DNA of 64,000 nucleotides, taken from assembly GCF_024323335.1 (NCBI RefSeq), contig NC_066581.1, positions 296,627,536 to 296,691,535 of the forward strand, written 5' to 3'. A program made the position numbers and the translations under genes. Under the pieces are notes generated by a model. That model was not told where the DNA came from. It saw nothing but the letters and a program-made list of their open reading frames with translations, and searched no databases. Of the stretch, positions 23,031-35,146 are shown piece by piece. The stretch comes from Lathyrus oleraceus (taxonomy: Eukaryota; Streptophyta; Magnoliopsida; Fabales; Fabaceae). Position 1 is the first letter of the stretch. The number at the start of each line of letters is the position of its first letter.

Positions 23031-25100
23031 TCATCGACTTGTCTGCATGAAAGGTTGACCCAGAATGATGGGTGCCTCTTCATCTTCAGGTATGTCTAGG
23101 ATTACAAAATCAACAAGAAAACTCAAGTCCTCTATTGTTACCATCACATCTTCTGCTATCCCATATGCATCCTTTCTCGAGTGATCCACAAACTTCAGAT
23201 TTGTCTTCGTATCAGTGACATTTTTAATACCCAATCTATGATAGATTGATAATGGCATCATACTCACACTAGCTCTAGAATCTATGCGTACCCTTTTGAA
23301 GGTTCTATCTTTAATTGTGTATGGTACGGTTACCATTCTAAGATCCTTCTATTTGTTTGGAATTTTCTTCTCCAGTGAACTTGCACTATACTTTCCCTTC
23401 CAGGCTACCGGTTCTTCTACTATTGGTTTCTTTTCGGCCATTACCTCTTCCATAAATTTCTTGTACATGGGCATTATCTCGAGTGCTTCAAACAAATACA
23501 TATGACCTTCTACCTTTTTAAACATTTTCATGAATTTCTCAAAGTCTGACTCGCTTTGTTCCTTCTTTGTCATTCTCTGAGGATAGGGAAACTTAATCAC
23601 CAGTTTAGCCTCCTTTTTAATTTTCTCTTCAGTTGGCTTTCCAGGTGGTATAACTTTTTCTTTTTTAGTGGCCTTTTTCTTCTTCGTCGTGACAGTACTA
23701 ATATTCTTCTGATTTCTAGGATTTTGAACTGTTTCACTTGGTAAGTAACCTGGTGTTCGAGAACTTGCTAGTTGTTGTGCTATCTCACCCAACTGAACTT
23801 CAAGATTCTTTAGAGACGCAGTGGTGTTTTTATGATTGTTTCTAGTTTCTTCTTCGAATTTCCTATTTTGAGCGGCCATGTTTTCAATGGCAATCTCCCA
23901 GTCTACTTTCTTTGGAGCTTGCTGTTGTTGATATTGAGTCTCATATTGACTTTGACCATGTTGCAGAACATTCCCTCTCTGATCCCTCCAGGAGAAGTTA
24001 AGACGATTCTTCCATCCTGGACTGTACGTGTTGGAGTATGGATTATTCTACTTCAAGAATTTTATCTCTTCAATTTGTTGATGAGTTGCAAAGCAATACA
24101 CAATATGGTGAGGTCAATTACAAATTTCACAAGTGATGGTCTGAGCAGGTTGAATTTGAGCTACCTGTTTAGTACCTATATTCATTGCTTTCAATTTCTT
24201 TTCTACTTCAACATCGACTGTATCTTCCAACCGGATTTTATTAGCTTCTAGTTTCAGATCAATGATTCCTTCAGGTTTGCTTGTACACCTATCATATAAT
24301 TCCAGATGCTCATTTGTGGCTATCGCTTCAATTATCCTTTTAATACCGGTGGCTGTTGAGAAATTTGTTGAGCCACTAGCTGTTGTATCAATCAACTGTT
24401 TTGTCTTTATTTTCAGCACATTGACAAACATATGCATTTGTTCAGTATGATCCATATTGTGAGTTGGGCAAGCTACTAGGACCCATTTAAATCTTATGTA
24501 GGTATCTCCTAAAGACTCACCATCTTTCTGTTTGAAGTTGAAGATTTCGTACCTTTTTCTCAGAAAGACTGATGCTGGAAAATACTCATTTAAGAAGGTT
24601 GTTTCCATATCTTCCCATGATGTAATACTGCCAACTAGAAGAGAGTAGAACCATTCTTCCGCCTCTTTAGATAAAGTGAATGAGAACATTCTTAACTTCT
24701 TTTCTTCATCGGTATGACCATCAATTTTCAAAGTAGTATTCATGGTCAGGAATCTCTGCAGGTGCTTGTTTGCATCTTCATTAACCTTTCTGGTGAAAGA
24801 TTTTATTTCAAGTTGATTGATTGTGCTAGGATGCAATTGAAATTTTTTCACATTTACCGGCTGGTTGACAATGGTCAATCTACCACCCGGTGCATTTGCA
24901 ACTCCATAGTCACCTAGGGGTCTTTCGGGAGGTGGAAGAGGTGGAATCAGAGGATTTTCAGCCATACTTTCTTTTTTGGAATCTGAGGGATTAGAGGGAA
25001 CTTCTTCTTTGGAATCCACTCTTACGCTTCTGCGTCTCTGGTGAAGGGTTCTCTCGATTTCTGCATCAAAAAGAAATTTTGCTGAGGGCTCTCTTCGCAT
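23031..25100 (-). pseudogene. Athila-like gag-protease, pseudogene
   Basis: One minus-strand frame of about 690 codons is broken by a few stops (near 24113, 23346 and in the zinc-knuckle region). It begins MRREPSAKFLFDAEIERTLH. The gag domain follows (about residues 80-250, FTRKVNEDANKHLQRFL, then TLSKEAEEWFYSL and TTFLNEYFPAS), then a knuckle CEIC...PHHIVYC whose glycine codon is a stop. After a lysine-rich linker comes a retropepsin (about residues 590-690) in which the expected D-S/T-G-A-S is DSRASVSMMP, and the C-terminal signature is APIILGQPFM. The changed active site and the stops mean it is inactive. A tRNA-Asp-type primer site lies 104 bp upstream. Confidence 0.85.
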
Positions 25101-25203
25101 ACATAGATTAGTGAATAAAATTATATAAATGATAGAAAAATGATTTTATTGCAGAGCAACAGAATTTTAATTGAACTTAAAATTAAAATCTATATTTTGG
25201 CAG

Positions 25204-25222
25204 TCCCCGACAACGGTGCCAA
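25204..25222 (-). other. Primer-binding site of the Athila-like element
   Basis: Plus text tccccgacaacggtgccaa gives TTGGCACCGTTGTCGGGGA on the minus strand. This is the form typical of Athila elements, usually ascribed to tRNA-Asp. Confidence 0.8.
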
Positions 25223-25227
25223 AAATA

Positions 25228-25732
25228 TGATTGGAAAAATAACAAGTGTACTATTTTGTCTGTTATAGTAATAAAGGGGAAATTCCCCGAATGTCGACCT
25301 TAAGGACTGTAAGTCAATATTGAGTTCAAATTATCGTTCAATTAAACAAAAAATATGGTTGGGGATTTTTAGATTCATATATAAAAATAAAGGCAAAAGA
25401 AATTAATACTGTAAAAATAAGGATTTACAAGGTATGAGGAACAATGCCAGGGAAGGTGTATGATTTGTTCCTATAACAACTCTGAGTCACTATTGCATCA
25501 ACAAATATCAATTACTACCAGTTCTCAAGGTTATTTTCTCCCAAGTCCTCGGTGAGAAAACCTTTAACCATTCTACCCTGATTTCTATGTCCATAGGCAA
25601 TTAGGGTGAGGTTAAGCTTTATTATATCAAGAATGCTCTGATTCATACAGGGTACCTCTAGTCCTAGGTGATATCTACTGTAGAGTAGTCTTATGAAAAC
25701 TTTACCAATGGAGGTCCAGCCTAATTGATAAC
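25228..25732 (-). mobile_element. 3' end portion of the Athila-like 5' LTR, truncated by LTR P2
   Basis: It starts at tgattgg, six bases from the primer site, so on the minus strand it ends ...CCAATCA. About 505 bp remain before LTR P2 begins at 25733. The rest of this LTR is not seen elsewhere in the window. Confidence 0.65.
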
Positions 25733-27247
25733 TGTAAGACCCCAATTTTGACCCTAAGATCCCCCATGGCATTATAACATTTCATTTGCATTTGCCTCAA
25801 GGATCATAGCATCTTGGCTCCTTACCTTTGGGTGGGAACACTTGTGAGTTGGTTTGAGATCACCAAGCATGCTTAAATTGTATATTATTGTTTTTCTTAT
25901 TTTGTTTACTAACCAAAAGCACAAAAATATGTCACTAACACCTTCTGTTTGTAGATTGAGCAGTCACAAGATCCAAGGCTCATAGAAGCCCCTATGCTCA
26001 TTGATATGGCTAGGTGAAGATGAAAGCAAGCTTGGCAATGGTTCCCAAAGCTCTCATACATAAAATGTGCCTCCCAAGTATCTCAATTCATCATTTTTAT
26101 CAAAGCAAACCAAAGGGTTTGAGGCTTGTTTCCCAAGGAAACCCTAATTCATCTATGCATCAACTATGCCTTGCTCATGAAGCAACCTCAACCCATGATC
26201 AAATACAATCAAGGGAAGTTATTCCATTCATCATTTCATGCACATTTGAGCTTATTTGAGTGTCCTTAATCATCAATTCATCAAGATTTAAGGTATGGAC
26301 TTGAGAAGTTGATCAGTCAATTCATCTGACTATTTTGAAATACACTGAGACCTAACTTTTGATATGTTTGTCAAATGGAGATGATCCCAAGAGAAACAAT
26401 GTTCTTAATAACCATATGAACAACTTTCATGTTCATCAAAAATTGATTTGAAGCTTGGAAGGTCATCATCTATTTCAAGACATTATAGGTCATTTTGACT
26501 GAAACCCTAATTTTGGGTCAACTTCCCAAGGACATAACTCACTAATTTTTCATTATTTTGAGGTGGGATCAAATGAATTGGAAAGTTTATGATGTCTACT
26601 TAATTTTTTATGTTTAACAAATTTTCATAATCCTAAAATAAATACATGTGATAATGAAAAACATTATAGGTCACTTTGGACCAAAGGCATTGAAATGTGA
26701 AAAAGTCCAACTTCAAGTGCCCATAACTTTCTCATCAAAAATCCAAATGATGCAAAATTTAAGTCCCAATTGATTGTCTTGAAAATATATACAACTTTTA
26801 TGTTGAAGGTTTTGTCATTTGGATCTTGAATCATTGAAACAGAAGGGCTTGAAGTTTGGCCATTTTTGAAATTTTCACATACACATGTTTTGCACCTTAC
26901 ACTTCATGATCAATTTTCACCAATTTAAAAATTTCAAATGAAGTTTTGGTCAATATAACAATTGATCCTCATGCCAAGAGCTTTCCAACCATTACCCATA
27001 AGGCTATGTTTCATTTTTTGAAATGCCATTTTCGAAGGGAAGAACAATTTGGTGCATTTTTGGAAACTCATTGAAAACACATTGCATGAGCTGATTACAT
27101 CCATTTTGCACGACCATTCCATCATATTATGATCTCAGCTTGACAAACCAAGTGGAATTGGGCTCTGCATGCGCCTGTACAGGCCCATGCATGGAGGCCC
27201 TTTCCATCCATGCACATGCATTGCTCATGTATGCAACTACCATTTGC

Positions 27248-27255
27248 TATAAATA
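27248..27255 (+). promoter_or_regulatory. TATA box of LTR P2
   Basis: The sequence is tttgctataaataagggtcc, the same relative position as in P1. Confidence 0.6.
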
Positions 27256-28676
27256 AGGGTCCAAGGCTTCATAATTTGGCAACCTAAGGGCACCTGTTAT
27301 GCTGCAAGAATCTCTTCATAACCTCACTCAAAGGAACTCACTCTTTCTTTCAAATTTTTCAGATCTGAATTTCAATCGCCTTGATTGATTTTCTAGATCT
27401 ATAGTTCCTAAACCTTGCTCATCTTCATCACTAGACTACACTGCAAGCAAAAGCATCCAAGAATCATGCTCTCAAGCTCTTCATTTCAGAGGTTTACATC
27501 CAAACTTATTTTCTTCGAATCTCCTTGTATATAGCTTATTTCTTGCATTTGCTGGCTTGTCTGAAGTCCTCTCAACAGAGGCAATCGTTTTGTGCTTTGA
27601 ATTTTTAAATTCCATCAAGTTTCAGTTGAACACCCCAAATTTCAACCTCTGATTTCTTTCTCCATGGAAGTCTAGAGTGGAATTGGTTGGTACAAGGGTG
27701 ATGTACATCACCCCAACTTTCATTTGATATATGGATCGTGGCATTTGATGAAACTTTGATCTCTGCAATTCTCACCGGCGCCGGAAGTCTCACCGGAGAA
27801 GACGGTGGTGTACACCACCGTCTGTTTGCCAGATTAAATCATGGCCACACAATCTCGTTTCCAGATTAGATCTGAACCATTCCATGTTATGACTTTTTTA
27901 AAGGCTGTGTGTTACGCATTGACTGGAGTGCATCTTGGACACGCGCATATGATCCACATGATGCGCCAGCTCAATTAATAAGCTCAATCCAACGCCTCAC
28001 GTTTTTTTGCATTTTTTATTTCTGATTTCATTTTCCATTTTATTTCATTTATTCTATTTCACTTCAAAAAATCATATCTCACTCATTATTGGTCCAAAAA
28101 ATGTGAGACCAATTGCATTTTTCTTCTTTTAATTTCTAGTTTCTAAAAATGATTTTTAATATTTTTTATTTTATCATTTGATATTTTTTATGAATTTTCT
28201 CTTTTTTGGTTATTATTAATTCATTTTAAATAGTTTTTGATATTCAAAAAATACAAAAATATTTTCCCAACCTCTTTAAATGATGATGGGTCTATGAAAA
28301 ATATTCTCATCAATTTATTTGAGATTTTAATTCAATTAGGTTATTTTTATGCATTTTTAATTGATTAAAAATAGCTTCTGGTTTCTAAAAATGCTGAAAT
28401 TTTTTATCAAACTTTGTTTGACCTTGTTGAACTTAGGATGTTCACTTGGACTTTTCAAAGTTGATTTGAAGTGAATTTAAAGTTTGACCTTTAATTGTTT
28501 ATTTTAATTCAAGTATTATTTTAATTTTGAAAAATACCAAAAATATTTTATTTGTTCCTTGACTCCTAATCTTCATTTTGCTTCTGTTCACTAATGTTTG
28601 ACCTTGATTTCATATACCTTTGGTCAATGTATGTTGGTTACCTCATTTGATTTCCATTAATGCATTTTCTTATTCA

Positions 28677-28700
28677 TCTTCTTCTTCTTCTTCTTCTTCT
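28677..28700. repeat. (CTT)n microsatellite
   Basis: About eight uninterrupted CTT units lie within LTR P2, followed by a T-rich tract. Confidence 0.9.
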
Positions 28701-30600
28701 TTTTCTTTTTTGATCAATGAGTTAAAGATTGGTGGTTAGCCTTGATACATGAGAGGTTTAACCTTCCTTGATTCAAATCTAATTCATCTTGATCATAGAT
28801 CAAGTGAATGGCTTTGCATTAAGGATAAGTTGCTTCCTAATCAAGCAAAAAAACTAAATCAATACAAGATCATTTCTCATCTTCTTTTGACATGGCAAGT
28901 TATAGGAGCTTGATTCACTAATCAAGATCTCTAACTTGTGTTTGTTGCCTATATTTTTATTGACCGGCCTCAGATAGGTGTGACTAGTACATTAGTCCAC
29001 TTACGATTGCTTAACATAGCGCTAAATTGCCTTATGGCACACTAATACTAACCATTAACCATTAACATTTAATTCTTGCAATTTACATTTATGCAATTTA
29101 CTATTCTTGTACATATTATTCATTTGCTTTTGCCCTTTGCTCATTTGAGCACATATTTATGTTAATGCAATTTGCCTTTTGCTCACTTGAGCATATAATT
29201 GTGTATATACTATTGTGCTTGTGTTTTGTTTTGATTGTTGTGAACCAATTGCAAATGGGCAAAAGGACTTAGACTTTAGGACATTCCCTATGCAAAAAAT
29301 GGAATCAAAGAGTAACTAGGCCTCATGCCTTTAGAGTGCTATAAAAGTCAAAGAGCAACTAGGCCTCCTGCCTTTAGAATGCTTAGTGTTGAAGAGGAAT
29401 TGAAAGGACCTATTCTCTAAACCCCTTCTTATCCATTCTTTGTTTGCATTATAGAAGTTTTTGATGTGTGTGTTCTTGTGCCAGGGATTCCAACATTGAG
29501 CCTAAGTGAAGAACCATTGTCATGAGCTTCTAAAGAGAGAGATCTAAGAGCCATTGGAGGATTTCTAAGAGCTTGCTTGATTGATTGATTGCTTGAGTAT
29601 ACACTTATTTGCTTGCTTATTCCAAAGGATGGGAGCTACTTGGATCATCAATATGATCTCAAGAAGGGAACTCCATTTGTGGTCTTATTTCTTCTCCTTC
29701 ATCTCTTGTATGATTAGGACTTAGCCATTCTTCTTCTTCTCTCCACTCTAACCCAAGCCAAAACTTTTGTGCAAACATTAATACTTGTTTTCAAACATTA
29801 GAAACCTAAGCATTATGCTTTTGATTTTCAAATTTTCTTTTCATAACACTTATTTTGAATTGAATCTTTAAGTCAACTTTGACCATATTTTGTAAATACT
29901 TTTCATTGGTAAGTATAACCCATTCAAATGTTTTTGTGGTTTCAATGGCCACTTTCTTATTAAAACTTTTCATAACCATTAGCTATTAGGTTTGAGTTAT
30001 CCTTGAGTTTGATATAATACTCACCTATATCCTTAGTGATGGACAATGAGTCTTCCATGCTTATTATAGGGTTAATCCCTTACTAGCATGTTGAAGCTAT
30101 CCTCACATGGTGGATCTGTGGTTCGTAGGTTGAGTTTTCTCCCTTGGATAACAAAAGACCTTAAGGCTTTTGGACCAATCAATTCACCAACTTGTTTTGA
30201 GATTTTTACCCCGAACTACGAGGTTTTGATCCTAATCTTTTTTAAGATGGTACGTAGGCAATGGGTTTATCCATTCAAACACAAAATTGTAAATAACTTG
30301 TATATTCTCTTCTCACCTCCCCAATCATGTTTGCACAAACAAATTTTCACAAAATACCAACCTTACAACAAGTGTGAAAAGGGCTCCCTAGGAGTACCTA
30401 GGATGTTTCGGGTGCTTAAAACCTCCCCATTGCATAACCAACCCCCTTACCCAGATCTCTGACATTTTTATTAGTTTTTGATTCGATAAAACTTCTCGGT
30501 TTTTGTTCGCTTTCTAACCTTTCCTTTGGATAAATAGAAGTGCGGTGGCGACTCGACTTGTATGGTTTACTTTTGACTTGTGTGGAGTTATTCCTTAGCA

Positions 30601-31254
30601 AGTTGACTTACAAGTCCATTCACTTGGTGGAGGTCATGTTGGGATCAATAATGTCACACGAGTAGTCGTGGCTAGGCATTACTCTTTCCAATATAGACCT
30701 TAGAAGCTAAGGACCTTAGTTTACCAAGCCCATCTTGGCCTATTTTTAGGACGTAGTGCGAAGGTCGTTCAAGTGTATGATTTGATGCGATTGTTACGCG
30801 ATACTACACTCATAAGAGTCTCTCTTGAGAATATTTTTGGAATACGAGTAGTCGTTTATCCGATAATATTCGAAGGATGGGATGATGAATATGGGAACTT
30901 CTTGTAGAACATGTTCGGCAGGTTTAAACCCTAGTACACTCCCTTTGGGTGGTTCTTAACCGAGACTCCATGCTCGTGACTTGCAACAAACCCTTGATTC
31001 ATGGTTGATTCGTTCTTGTATCCTTAATATCAATGGAACTTGGGTGTTGATAAGGTGTAAACCATAATCCACCAAAATGGATGATTGATATTAACGATGA
31101 CTTGATCCATCCCATGACCTTTGTGTGGTGTGCTTTGCTTGATCCTTGAGTGTGATTGTTGCATCCATGCATTCATGCACCCATTTGCATCCATATCATC
31201 AATAATGAGAAAATTTTCAAGGAACTTAAGAGGTCTATTTGCAAATTTTCAGAC
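30601..31254 (+). other. 5' leader of P2
   Basis: It is homologous to the P1 leader (17396-18014), including tcacacgagtagtcgtgg, aggacgtagtgcgaagg and the phrase before ORF1. The primer-site segment at its start is missing. No ORF is recognised. Confidence 0.7.
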
Positions 31255-31356
31255 ATGGACAAACAAAGAAGGAATACGAAGAAGTACAGTTTCAGACAAC
31301 CCGACTTGAAAGAGCTAAGGAATTTGACATCCTATATATTAGATCCCTTGGATTTC
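31255..31356 (+). pseudogene. N-terminal fragment of Ogre-type ORF1 (P2)
   Basis: From ATG 31255 the frame encodes MDKQRRNTKKYSFRQPDLKE and onward to ILDPLDF. It aligns with the first 35 or so codons of P1 ORF1 (18015-18116) but without the early stop. It is cut at 31356, where a second LTR piece is joined through a short shared T-run. Confidence 0.75.
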
Positions 31357-31980
31357 TTTTCATAACACTTATGTTGAATTGAATCTTTAAGTCAACTTTG
31401 ACCATATTTTGTAAATACTTTTCATTGGTAAATATAACCCATTCAAATGTTTTTGTGGTTTCAATGGCCACTTTCTTATTAAAACTTTTCATAACCATTA
31501 GCTATTAGGTTTGAGTTATCCTTGAGTTTGATATAATACTCACCTATATCCTTAGTGATGGACAATGAGTCTTCCATGCTTATTATAGGGTTAACCCCTC
31601 ACTAGCATGTTAAAGTTATCCTCACATGGTGGATCTGTGGTTCGTAGGTTGAGTTTTCTCCCTTGGATAACAAAAGACCTTAAGACTTTTGGATCAATCA
31701 ATTCACCAACTTGTTTTGAGATTTTTACCCCGAACTACGAGGTTTTGATCCTAATCTTTTTTAAGATGGTACGTAGGCAATGGGTTTATCCATTCAAACA
31801 CAAAATTGTAAATAACTTGTATATTCTCTTCTCACCTCCCCAATCACGTTTGCACAAACAATTTTTCACAAAATACCAACCTTACAGCAAGTGTGAAAGG
31901 GCTCCCTAGGAGTACCTAGGATGTTTTGGGTGCTTAAAACCTTCCCATTGCATAACCAACCCCCTTACTCTGATCTCTGA
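31357..31980 (+). mobile_element. Second copy of the LTR 3' part (direct repeat of 29838-30465)
   Basis: Nearly the same sequence as P2 positions 29838-30465, with about a dozen differences by eye (roughly 2%). It lies directly after the ORF1 fragment. It represents a recombination or rearrangement piece, not an intact LTR. Confidence 0.85.
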
Positions 31981-34235
31981 ATTAAAATAAACAATTAAAG
32001 GTCAAACTTCAAAACTACTTCAAATCAACCTTGAAAGGTCCAAGTAATTTATCCTAAGTTCAACAAGGTCAAACAAAGTTTGACAAAAAATTTCAGCATT
32101 TTTAAAAGTCAGAAACTATTTTTAATCAATTAAAAATGAATAAAAATAACCTAATTGAACTAAAATCTCAAATAAATCTCAAATCAATTTAAAAATTGAT
32201 TAGAACATTTTTCATAGATCCATCATCATTCAAATAGGTTAGGAAAATATTTTTGTATTTTTTGAATATCAAAAACTATTTAAAATGAATTAAAAATAAC
32301 CAGAAAAGAGAAAATTCATAAAAAATATCAAATGACAAAATAAAAATTATTAAAAATCCGAAATAGAAACTAGAATTTATTTGGGAAATAATGCAATTGG
32401 TCCCATAATTTTTGGATTAAAAATGAAAGAGATATGATTTTTTGAAATAAAAGGAATTTAAGAAAATAAAAACAGAAATTATAAAATGCAAAAAAAGGAG
32501 GAGCGTTGGATCTGAGCTCATTAATTGAGCTGGCAGATCACACGCTCCTAAGGTGCGCGCCTATGGTGGTCTCTGGTCAACTGAAGCGCATGGAAAACAA
32601 AAGAAAGTCATAACATTGGACGCCTGGGATCGAATCTGGAAACACCATCACACGATCCAGATTTAAACTGGAGATGATGAAGCCACCGGAGCCACCGTCT
32701 TCTCCGGTGAGCTCCAGGATTCCGGCCAAATTGCAGAAACTAAAATCTTAACCAAAACGTGCGATCTATACATCAATAGAAAGCTGGGATGATGTACATC
32801 ATCCATGTACCATCCATTTTCATTCTAGATCTCTAGGATTTGAGAAATCAGAAGTTGAAAAATCTGGTGTTCATCATGAACTCAATGAATTGCAAAAATT
32901 AAAAGCATAAACATGATGCCTCTATTGAGAGGACTTCAGCCAACACAAAATTTCAGCCAAAAGGTCAATGGATAAGGAGAATCGAAGGAAATACCAGTTG
33001 GAATGTAAGCTTGAATTCTGGTATCTTGAGCTTGAAACCTTGCTTGCTTTGCCAAAACAGAAGTTCAATGAGATGTATGGTGAAGGTTTAGAAGCATTAG
33101 ATCTAAGAAAACAACCAGATGAAGCTGAATTCTAGATCTGAAATTTTTTAAGAGAAATGAAACTTGCTTCTTTAGTGATGGTTAGGGAAAGATCAGCATT
33201 TCAGGTTGAAATTGGCGTGTGAAATGAGTGGAATGAAGTCTCTATTTATAGAGAAAGTGGCAAGGAAAGTGTGGAATGATCCGTGTCCATGGCATGTGAA
33301 GCTTCATTGCATGGGCTTGCATGATCATGCACAAGGCCCAAAAACAATGCCAAATGAGTTCTGAACACCAGCCAGATGGAATTGGACGTGTGAAATGCAA
33401 AGCAATTGCTCATGTAACAAGATTTCAAGTGAATTCCTTCTTTGTACCTAAAAATTCATCTCTTCGAAAGTACCATTTAAAAAAATCCAAATATGGGCAT
33501 GTGGGTAATGGTTGGAAAGGTTTTTTTATAGGGAACAAATGTTATGTTGGGCAAAAACTCATTTGAAGTGTGGAAATTTATGAAATTTGAGTTTAAAGTG
33601 TGATGTGCAAAACATGTCAAGGCAAGGTTCCTAAAATTGGCCAACTTTCAAGCCCTTCTGTTTTGATGATGCAAGCTTCAAATGGAAAAACCTCCAACAT
33701 AAACGTTGTAGATCTTTTCAAGACAATCAAAATGAACTTAAATTTTGCATAATTTGGATTTTTGATGAAAGAGTTATGGGCACTTGAAGTTGGACTTTTT
33801 TGTCTTTTAATGCATTTGTCCCAAAATGCCCTATAATGTCTTGCATTATCACATGTATTTCCTTTGAGATTTTGAAATTTTTTTCAACATAACATTTGAA
33901 GTAGACATCTCAAGATTTCCAATGCATTTGACCCCACCTCAAAATCATAAAAAATGAATGAGTTATGTCCTTGGGAAGTTGTCCCAAAATTAGGGTTTCA
34001 GTCAAAATGACCTATAATGTATTGGAATGGAAGATGGTTTTACAAGTTTCAAATCAGTTTTGTATGAACATGAAAGTTTTTAATTCTGTCCTTAAGAACA
34101 TGTTTGCTTTTGGAACAATCTCCATTTGACCAACACATCAAAAGTTAGGTCTTAGTGCATTTCAAAATAGTCAGATGAATTGACTGATCAACTTTTCAAG
34201 TCCACAACCCATATCTTGATGAATTGATGATTGAG
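31981..34235 (-). mobile_element. Inverted Ogre-like LTR fragment
   Basis: Reverse-complement homologue of P2 positions about 26269-28508, for example attaaaataaacaattaaag versus 28489-28508. It is clearly diverged, carries its own TATA box on the minus strand (33243-33250), and has no supported ORF. It ends exactly at the outer edge of E1, so E1/E2 probably sits inside a minus-strand LTR of the P family. Confidence 0.8.
33243..33250 (-). promoter_or_regulatory. TATA box of inverted LTR fragment
   Basis: Plus text ctctatttatagag reads ctctataaatagag on the minus strand, equivalent to 27248 in P2. Confidence 0.55.
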
Positions 34236-35063
34236 TGTCGCATTACGCGAAAAACCGGCGGGAAAACAAGAACAACAGAGCCGCCACCGTGCGTTATTTA
34301 TCCCAAAGGAGGGAAAGGAAACGCTCAGAGTAAACCTGGAAAAAGCATGGTCTCGCGACCAAAGAGAATGGGATCGGGAGTCGGTTATGCGAAGGGAAGG
34401 TATTAGCACCCCTACGCATCCATCGTACTCGACGGGATCCACGCACAATAGGAAGGAAAATGGTTGCTAAAACACTGCTCACACACACACACACTGGCTG
34501 AAAGAGACACAAGAAAACAGACAAGACTGACTCGGCAGGATACCGCATCCTGGGCCTACTTAGTCTATCAGGCATAGACATCAGAGTCGAAGTAGTTCGG
34601 ACTGGGGAAACGACACATGCTCGCTAGGATATCGCATCCTATGCATACGTATCTCCTTGGACGAAGGAGAATCAGAGCATTCGTAGCTCGGCTGACACGC
34701 ACACAAACAAACACATGCAAAGGCAAACATGGAGCCCGAATGCCAATCACTGGACTTACATCAGCATCCGAACCAACAAACACACACAGGAAACCAACTG
34801 CCAATCGCTGGACTTACGTCGGACTCCAACCAGAAAAGGAGAAACAAGCTCACACAAACAAAACAAAAAGGGCGCCCGGAGAGATCAGCTCATCTCCTGC
34901 CTACGTACCTCATCTGGTATGAGGATCAGGGCGACGTAGTTCCCCTACGGAGGGATACAGGACTAGCCTAACCAGATAACAGAGGGAGACACAACTAGGG
35001 AGACTACGACTCGAGCCTAGATGTTATCATGCAAAATCATCCCTAAGTTAAGGTTTCTAGCTA

Positions 35064-35146
35064 ACTTGCACAGGAAGCAAGCTTATCCTAAACATGACTT
35101 GCACAGGAAGCAAGCCACACCTAACCTAACTTGCACAGGAAGCAAG
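35064..35146. repeat. Three tandem CTTGC...GCAAG hairpins in the LTR
   Basis: The 18-mer acttgcacaggaagcaag occurs at 35064, 35097 and 35129. Each copy folds with a 5-bp stem (CTTGC/GCAAG) around acaggaa. The same triplet is present in the other LTR at about 50955-51037. Confidence 0.85.

Larger units (their letters stand above)
25733..30600 (+). mobile_element. 5' LTR of Ogre-like element P2 (about 4.87 kb)
   Basis: It starts tgtaagaccccaattttgac and ends ...ttccttagca. Its order of landmarks matches P1: tataaata at 27248, the shared U5 phrases cctaggagtacctagga and gggtgcttaaaacctcccc, and ggtggcgactc at 30545. The U3 half also shares sequence with LTR P1. The primer site expected just downstream is not recognisable, so it has been lost. 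It interrupts the Athila-like LTR. No gene is seen within. Confidence 0.85.

Noticed and set aside
34224..34971. Several overlapping ORFs in all frames, repeated at 50104-50862
   Set aside because: They lie in GC-richer LTR sequence shared by both LTRs, overlap each other in different frames, and show no domain.
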